NCBI GenBank assembly: GCA_944386475.1
Contig: CALXBH010000055.1
Location: forward strand, 1 to 33,415
Origin: an uncultured Clostridia bacterium
Lineage (GTDB): Bacteria > Bacillota > Clostridia > Oscillospirales > Ruminococcaceae
Length of the DNA: 33,415 nt
Reading direction: 5' to 3'
Position numbers and translations under genes: made by a program. How positions within the stretch are numbered: position 1 is the first letter of the stretch; each line of letters starts with the position of its first letter. The notes under the pieces were generated by a model, which searched no databases, was not told where the DNA came from, and saw nothing but the letters and a program-made list of their open reading frames with translations. Of this stretch, positions 29,123 to 33,415 are shown piece after piece.

Positions 29123-29794
29123 ATGAATGTGATTATTGTTGGCGGCGGCCAAGTCGGAGGATATATCGCTGGATTGCTAATAGAAAACGGAAACAATGCT
29201 ATCGTCATTGAAAATAAAGAAAAGGCCCTTCAGGCATTAAAGAAAAACGGCCTAAAAAAAGAAAATGTCCTGACAGGCGATGGAACGGACGCTCTGTTGC
29301 TGGAAAAAGCCGGAGTGCGCAGATGTAACGCCTTGGTTTGTACTACGGGCAATGATGAAACTAATTTGGCCGTGGCAATGATGGCAAAATTTGAATACGA
29401 TGTGCCAAAGGTAATTGCGAGAGTTAATAATCCTAAAAACGCATGGCTTTTTAATGCAGGTATGGGTGTGGATGTAAAGATCAATCAGGCCGACATGATC
29501 GGTCATATGATTGCAGATGAAATGAACTATCAGTCCATTATGACCTTGATGCGGCTGTCCAAAGGCGACTACTCGATTGTCCGTATCCATGTCGACTATC
29601 ATTCTCCGAATGTCAATAAAACCATCGCTGAGATCAAACTTCCTTCGCACGCCCTCTTGATTGCTATTTATGAAGATGATGCGATGCTTATTCCCCATGG
29701 TGAAACCGTTATTCGTGCCGGCCAGTATATTCTGGCTTTTGCAGACGAGGCGGCCGTGGAGGAACTGAACCGGATATTTGGTGCGAAAGAGTAG
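29123..29794 (+). CDS. TrkA/KtrA-like RCK regulatory protein 2
   Basis: A 223-residue protein with AAAGGAG 10 bp before the ATG, 21 bp after the first RCK gene. The N-terminal Rossmann domain has GGGQVG at 7-12, with Glu30 at the position where the first protein has Asp30. Next come GDGTDALLLEKAGV at about 52-65 and NDETNLAVAMMAKF. The C-terminal RCK_C domain begins near GDYSIVRIHVDYH and ends FADEAAVEELNRIFGAKE. It is clearly homologous to, but not a recent copy of, the first RCK protein (the nucleotide sequences are quite different), so the two probably have separate roles or form a mixed ring. It ends the pump operon; no clear terminator follows at once. Confidence 0.9.
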   Translation: MNVIIVGGGQVGGYIAGLLIENGNNAIVIENKEKALQALKKNGLKKENVLTGDGTDALLLEKAGVRRCNALVCTTGNDETNLAVAMMAKFEYDVPKVIARVNNPKNAWLFNAGMGVDVKINQADMIGHMIADEMNYQSIMTLMRLSKGDYSIVRIHVDYHSPNVNKTIAEIKLPSHALLIAIYEDDAMLIPHGETVIRAGQYILAFADEAAVEELNRIFGAKE

Positions 29795-30162
29795 AAAACA
29801 TCATTTTATCGGAGGGATATTTTCTGCGATCTTCTTTCTTAGTCGCAATAAATTAGATTATGAAGGAACGAATATAGCCGCATTGATGCGGCTAGGGTAA
29901 AATGGAGGAAATGATCCTGTAACGCTTTCAAATGCAAAATGGAGGGGTAAGGTGTTTATACCTTATCCCTCAAAGTTTATGCTTTAGAAATGGCTTGAAA
30001 TCAGGCTTTTTCAACCTCTAATTTTCGATTCTTATATGTTGTAATTAGAGGTTTTAACGACATTATAAAATGTGAATCGGTTTCTATTTCACTACGCAAG
30101 GCATAAAACAAAATAGTATCTCCGCTTTTTTGAAAAATATTCAAAAACTTATTCAGGAAGTA
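29795..30162. other. Intergenic stretch with several inverted repeats, no gene
   Basis: I see no protein-coding gene here. Three dyads are present: AGCCGCAT (29876-29883) with ATGCGGCT (29886-29893); an imperfect, terminator-like one around 29942-29971 (GAGGGGTAAGG with CCTTATCCCTC); and an exact 11-bp pair, AACCTCTAATT (30013-30023) with AATTAGAGGTT (30043-30053), followed by TT. Two copies of AAAATGGAGG lie near 29898 and 29936. The stretch joins the pump operon to the mobilization module, and one dyad may be the pump-operon terminator. Confidence 0.6.
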
Positions 30163-30192
30163 TTGACAAACATTTGTTCTGTGGTGTATAAT
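30163..30192 (+). promoter_or_regulatory. Promoter of the mobilization module
   Basis: TTGACA (30163-30168) and TATAAT (30187-30192) are both consensus, with an 18-bp spacer. It reads into the structured leader and mobC. Confidence 0.85.
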
Positions 30193-30198
30193 AAAAAA

Positions 30199-30460
30199 AT
30201 ATCAAAAGAGAGCGACAACTGAATATCTTTCTTCACAGATTTGGGATGACGGCTGTGAGCCGGATAATGCCTGCGGTATGCTAAGAGAAAATGCCGCCGC
30301 TTCTGAAACTGCTTTGGACTGTCGGCAGTAAGAAAAGCGTAAAGGACAGTTTCGACTTTGAATTTCAAAGCCGGTTACATGAATGTGAAGCCACTACCGC
30401 AAGGGATAAGTTTATCCTTTTGGCGGTAAGTCGGTACGCATTTGTGTGCCGGCTTTTTTT
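30199..30460 (+). ncRNA. Long structured leader ending in an intrinsic terminator
   Basis: Between the promoter and mobC there are about 260 transcribed bases with no convincing gene, then a terminator. A hairpin at about 30395-30428 (TACCGC with GCGGTA, inner AAGGGATAA with TTATCCTT) sits directly before the terminator stem and could compete with it. A 12-codon ORF (30246-30284) lacks a good ribosome site. It could be an attenuated leader of mobC or a short independent RNA. Confidence 0.5.
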
Positions 30461-30481
30461 GTTACCCGAAAGCCGGTTACA
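30367..30481. repeat. 13-bp direct repeat flanking the leader hairpins
   Basis: AAAGCCGGTTACA occurs exactly at 30367-30379 and 30469-30481, spaced 102 bp, with two hairpins between them. It may be a protein-binding pair or alternative pairing partners. Confidence 0.75.
30430..30460 (+). terminator. Intrinsic terminator upstream of mobC
   Basis: A 10-bp stem (30430-30439 with 30444-30453, a few G-U pairs) has an ATTT loop and is followed by seven T. It lies 300 bp before mobC, so expression of mobC needs readthrough or another promoter. Confidence 0.85.
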
Positions 30482-30653
30482 ACTGAATGACCGGCTGGAT
30501 GGGATATGATTTTGCCAAGACCTCTTGTGTGAGCAGAGAGAGCGAAACAACGCTGCGGTGAGACTCCGGGGCAGGAATAGAAAAACGACATTCAGGCAGA
30601 CCGGCAAAACACCCACGGGAAAGACAGCAGAGATGTCGTATGCTGTAACAAGC

Positions 30654-30723
30654 AGGGAAACTGTATTGACAGTTTCCCTCCCAATCGGCTTTGAGAGCCG
30701 ATTTCACTTTAGGGGGCACCCCT
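30654..30723 (+). other. Candidate origin of transfer (oriT): three hairpins before mobC
   Basis: AGGGAAACTG (30654-30663) pairs with CAGTTTCCCT (30670-30679); AATCGGCT (30683-30690) with AGCCGATT (30696-30703); AGGGG (30711-30715) with CCCCT (30719-30723). The first two stems are perfect, and the third is followed by TAATACCCCTTG. A cluster of dyads directly upstream of mobC and the relaxase is the usual place for oriT. The nick position is not known. Confidence 0.6.
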
Positions 30724-30759
30724 AATACCCCTTGAAAAATCAAAGAAAGGACTGATGTT

Positions 30760-31062
30760 ATGAACGAAGTTAAAAATAAAAATCTGTTTATCCGTGTCAG
30801 CGAAAAAGAGAAAAATATGATTGAGCATAACGCTGAAAGGTGCGGTCTCTCTGTATCAGAATATCTCAGGCAGCGAGCTTTGGGATATATGCCGAGAGCT
30901 GTTTTACCCGAAATATTCTTCTCTTTCAATGATAAATTAGATGAGCTTTGTGTGGTATGCGAAGGCAAAATCTCAGCAGACACGGAAGAAAAAATTATCT
31001 CTTTGATTGATGAGATAACCGCCGAACTTATCTTACCGCAAAAGGAAAGGATAGTGGTATGA
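30760..31062 (+). CDS. mobC: MobC-like relaxosome accessory protein
   Basis: A 100-residue protein with AAAGGA before its ATG. The first half has the ribbon-helix-helix style of MobC proteins (KNKNLFIRVSEKEKNMIEHN, then AERCGLSVSEYLRQRALGYM), which bind oriT as dimers and help the relaxase. The second half is acidic and helical (KISADTEEKIISLIDEITAE). It is followed after one base by the relaxase gene, the usual mobC-relaxase pair of mobilizable and conjugative transposons. Its start overlaps no other gene, and its upstream region holds the candidate oriT. Confidence 0.88.
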   Translation: MNEVKNKNLFIRVSEKEKNMIEHNAERCGLSVSEYLRQRALGYMPRAVLPEIFFSFNDKLDELCVVCEGKISADTEEKIISLIDEITAELILPQKERIVV

Positions 31063-31063
31063 T

Positions 31064-32416
31064 GTGGCGACAACGGGATACTGGCCTGTGAAAAGCAGGC
31101 TGAAGGAAGTGATCGACTATGCGGAAAACCCCGATAAAACCATCGACAAAAGGTATGTGGACAGCGATCTCTACGCCGCCTTGCAGTATGTTTCCAATGA
31201 TAGAAAGACCGATGAGCGTATGCATGTCAGCGGTATCAACTGCAACGCTAAAAGAGCCTATGAGCGTATGACAGCAACAAAAAAGCGCTTCGGTAAAACA
31301 GGGGGCAATGTGGCGTATCACGGGTATCAGAGCTTTCAGACGGGAGAAGTAACTCCCGAAGAAGCACACAAAATCGGCTTGGAAACCGCAAGGCGTATGT
31401 GGGGCAAGGAATATGAAATTGTTGTTACCACCCACCTCAATACCGATAATCTCCATAACCATTTTGTGGTAAACTCCGTATCCTTTAAGACCGGCAGGAA
31501 GTTTGAAAACCATATCTCCGATCACCACAGGCTCCGTGAAATCTCCGACGCCGTATGTCTGGAATACGGCAAAAGCATTTTAAAAGAAGCTGAATTTTAT
31601 GGCGGGAAGAAAAAGGAATACCGGCTGAAGCAGAGCGGCGGTGTGTCGCACCGTGAACTGTTAAAGGCGGATATTGACACCGCTCTTGCCCAGTCCACCA
31701 ACTTCAAAGCCTTTGAGATACGCCTCAAAGATATGGGCTACGAGATACGGCGTGACGAACACTTTGCCCACTATTCCGTCAAAGCGCCGAGCTGGCAGAG
31801 GGCAGTCCGCTTAGACCGCTTGGGCAAGGAATATATGCCTGCCGCTATCCGTGAACGACTCTTGGATAATCAACGATATGTCGGCTATGTTCCGTTCCAT
31901 AAGCCGAAATATACACCGCTGCTTCTGCTTGAAATCGAGTACCGCAAAATGAAAAAGATGGACGGCATACAGGTATTGTTTGAACTGATTATCGAATTAT
32001 GCAAGCTGATCACAGGCAACAATATTGCTCCTGCCGCTCCCCGCCTGCTTTCGCCCGAAATGCGGCGGGAGGTTGCCAAACTGGATAAAACCCTTGAAGA
32101 ATACAGATTCCTGTGCGAGAAGCAGATTGATTCTCCGCAGGAGCTTGCCTTTTTTATCAGCGAAACACGGGCGCAAATCTCCGCTTTGGAAAAGGAAAGG
32201 CAGTCAATATATAACCGAAACCGCCATAAGAAAAGCGAATCGCTGAACACCGAAGCGAGGGATATTACCGCAAAAATCAAGCCTTTGCGAAAAGAACTGT
32301 CCATCGCACGGGCAATTCTCGAAAAGATACCGAGATTTGAAAAACTGCTCGAAACCGAGCGGCAGATGGAAATTGCCGTAACAATGAAGCACAAAGAAAG
32401 AAGGTATGAACGATGA
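31064..32416 (+). CDS. MOBP-type relaxase/mobilization nuclease
   Basis: A 450-residue relaxase that nicks one strand at oriT and pilots it to the recipient. The start is the GTG at 31064, giving ATTGYWPVKSRLKEVIDYAE; an ATG two bases earlier is in another frame. Motif I is VIDYAENPDKT with Tyr20 as probable nucleophile. A middle motif is GGNVAYHGYQSF. The metal-binding motif III is HLNTDNLHNHFVVNSV with His124, Asp128, His131 and His133. Downstream are FYGGKKKEYRLKQSGGVSHR and a C-terminal coiled coil (about 360-440) rich in Lys, Glu and Arg. All motifs are present, and the length fits the family in gut Firmicutes. Its end overlaps the parB start by the ATGA arrangement (32413-32416). Confidence 0.93.
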   Translation: MATTGYWPVKSRLKEVIDYAENPDKTIDKRYVDSDLYAALQYVSNDRKTDERMHVSGINCNAKRAYERMTATKKRFGKTGGNVAYHGYQSFQTGEVTPEEAHKIGLETARRMWGKEYEIVVTTHLNTDNLHNHFVVNSVSFKTGRKFENHISDHHRLREISDAVCLEYGKSILKEAEFYGGKKKEYRLKQSGGVSHRELLKADIDTALAQSTNFKAFEIRLKDMGYEIRRDEHFAHYSVKAPSWQRAVRLDRLGKEYMPAAIRERLLDNQRYVGYVPFHKPKYTPLLLLEIEYRKMKKMDGIQVLFELIIELCKLITGNNIAPAAPRLLSPEMRREVAKLDKTLEEYRFLCEKQIDSPQELAFFISETRAQISALEKERQSIYNRNRHKKSESLNTEARDITAKIKPLRKELSIARAILEKIPRFEKLLETERQMEIAVTMKHKERRYER

Positions 32417-33297
32417 TAAATACAATCAACCCGCCGAAGAAAAAGGCGGCGAATATCGGGGTGGATAAGCTCCGCACCTTTGAGGGACATCCCTTTCAGG
32501 TGCTGGACGATGAGGATATGTAGGTGCTGACAGAAAGTATCAAAGAACAAGGCATACTTTGTCAGCTGATCGTCCGCCCGATTGAAAATACGGACGAATA
32601 TGAAGTGGTTAGCGGACACCGCAGACTACACGCCGCTATAAAAGCAGGACTTTCCGAAGTGCCTGTTTTGATCTATCCCCTTGACCGAAACGAAGCGATG
32701 ATTGCGGTGGTGGACAGCAATCTCCACCGTGAACGGATACTCCCAAGTGAAAAGGCCTTTGCCTACAAAATGAAGATGGATGCAATGAAAGCGCAGGGCA
32801 AGCGCACGGACTTAACTTTGTCGCAAGCTGCGACAAAGTCGGATACCGCCGCTGAAATCGGCAAAGCACGGAATGAAAGCCGAGACCAGGTGTTCCGGTA
32901 TATCCGCTTAACCCATCTCATTCCCGAACTGCTCCAAAAGGTGGACGAGGGCGTGATCGCCCTCAGTCCCGCCGTTGAACTTTCCTATCTGTCCGAAGAA
33001 CAGCAGAACATCCTGCTGGACGCTATGAGCCTGAACGACTGCACCCCTTCCCACGCACAGAGTATTCGTATGAAAAAAGCGGCGCAGCAGGGCACGCTTT
33101 CCTCAGACAGTATCTATGAGATTATGTCGGAGGAAAAAGCCAATCAGGCCGAGCGTATCAGCTTTAAGGTACAGGATTTGAGAGGCTTTTTCCCAAAGAA
33201 CTACACGCAGAAGCAGATGACCGATACCATTCTGAAACTGCTTTACGACTACAACAGGAAACTGGAACGAAGCCGTAGAAATCGTGACGAAAGGTAA
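32413..33297 (+). pseudogene. parB: ParB-like protein gene interrupted by an in-frame amber codon
   Basis: The reading frame starts with the ATG at 32413, overlapping the relaxase stop, and begins INTINPPKKKAANIGVDKLR. After 36 codons a TAG (32521-32523) stops it. The frame then continues without a break to 33297 (257 codons), starting GTG CTG ACA (VLTESIKEQG) and including the ParB nuclease/CTPase-like core EYEVVSGHRRLHAAIKAGL, DSNLHRERILPSEKAFAY, a helix-turn-helix segment (ARNESRDQVFRYIRLTHLIP) and a basic end. The normal reading at the TAG position in relatives is probably Gln, Glu or Lys. Either the gene is broken, or a shorter protein starts at the GTG at 32524, or it is a sequencing error. 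Such ParB-like proteins are usual after the relaxase in this element type. Confidence 0.85.
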
Positions 33298-33306
33298 GGT
33301 GGCAGT

Positions 33307-33415
33307 ATGAAGAAAACGGAGATTTACCAGAATAACGAAGTTATATATGCTCTGCCGCCTGAGCCGATCGATGAAACCGAGCCGGTTTGTCTTGTGGATT
33401 ATATGCTGCCTCGAA
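33307..33415 (+). CDS. Start of a further element gene (3' truncated by window)
   Basis: The ATG at 33307 follows AAGGTGG and opens a frame that stays open to the last base (36 codons): MKKTEIYQNNEVIYALPP, then an acidic stretch with Glu and Asp and DYMLPR. It lies 9 bp after parB and is very probably in the same operon. I do not recognise the family. Confidence 0.6.
   Translation, partial: MKKTEIYQNNEVIYALPPEPIDETEPVCLVDYMLPR

Larger units (their letters stand above)
24432..33415. mobile_element. Mobilizable/integrative element, left part (continues beyond window)
   Basis: From just after the PFOR stop the base composition falls clearly and the gene content changes to element functions: a small element-type ORF, tnpV, a cation-pump operon, then mobC, a relaxase and parB. 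No integrase or recombinase and no transfer ATPase is in the window, so the element must continue to the right. The left edge cannot be fixed; it lies somewhere in about 24446-24600 because no tRNA or clear direct repeat marks it. The tnpV part and the relaxase part could belong to two elements side by side. The general type (mobC, MOBP relaxase, ParB) resembles Tn1549-like conjugative transposons of gut Firmicutes. Confidence 0.75.

Noticed and set aside
30291-30509. 72-codon plus-strand ORF in the mobC leader
   Set aside because: It runs through the terminator stem and T-run, has no good ribosome site, and the sequence looks like structured RNA rather than protein.
24432-33415. Integrase, recombinase or tRNA attachment site of the element
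   Set aside because: None seen; the element must continue beyond the right end, and the left boundary has no visible tRNA or direct repeat.

Overview
The window is a chromosomal segment from a low-GC-lineage but fairly GC-rich anaerobe, most likely a gut-type clostridium (Oscillospirales/Ruminococcaceae-like). This is inferred from the rpoB-rpoC / rpsL-rpsG-fusA-tuf core, Firmicutes-style AGGAGG ribosome binding sites, GTG/TTG starts, a B. subtilis-like MazF, a flavin-reductase/rubredoxin fusion, and a large single-chain pyruvate:ferredoxin oxidoreductase. Its second half is a lower-GC horizontally acquired element. No tRNA, rRNA or CRISPR array was seen.

Region 1 (1-10750) is core information processing: the 3' part of rpoB with a long acidic tail, rpoC with a TTG start, a bidirectional terminator, a convergent gene for a membrane-anchored Tim44-like protein, then rpsL, rpsG, fusA and tuf. 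rpsL and tuf have good sigma-A-type promoters, and a terminator follows tuf.

Region 2 (10750-20560) is mixed housekeeping and poorly characterised genes. It holds a sigma-70-like protein with a long C-terminal extension, rsmE, a small acidic membrane protein, a secreted hypothetical protein on the minus strand, a LytR-CpsA-Psr-like protein lacking the usual catalytic residues, a small conserved protein, a MazF-type endoribonuclease without a visible antitoxin, a flavin reductase-rubredoxin fusion, a nitroreductase, and a CNNM/CBS (CorC-HlyC) membrane protein on the minus strand. Most units are bounded by clear promoters with 17-bp spacers and by strong hairpin terminators.

Region 3 (20700-24431) is the pyruvate:ferredoxin oxidoreductase gene, the central fermentative redox enzyme.

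Region 4 (about 24450 to the window end) is a mobile element or island with lower GC and a different codon style. It starts with a small element-associated ORF and tnpV. A cation-pump operon follows: a P-type ATPase with ion-site motifs like the animal Na,K-ATPase (type IIC) family, directly followed by two RCK/TrkA-like NAD-binding proteins. The operon sits behind a good promoter and a leader with mutually exclusive antiterminator/terminator pairings. Next comes a mobilization module: a promoter and structured leader ending in an intrinsic terminator, an oriT-like hairpin cluster, mobC, a MOBP-type relaxase, a parB-like gene interrupted by an in-frame amber codon, and the start of a further gene. 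The integrase and transfer genes would lie to the right, outside the window.

The best candidate for an undescribed system is the pump operon: a Na,K-ATPase-like pump paired with two non-identical RCK subunits, with no TrkH/KtrB channel gene between or beside them in this window, carried on a mobilizable element behind an attenuator-like leader.
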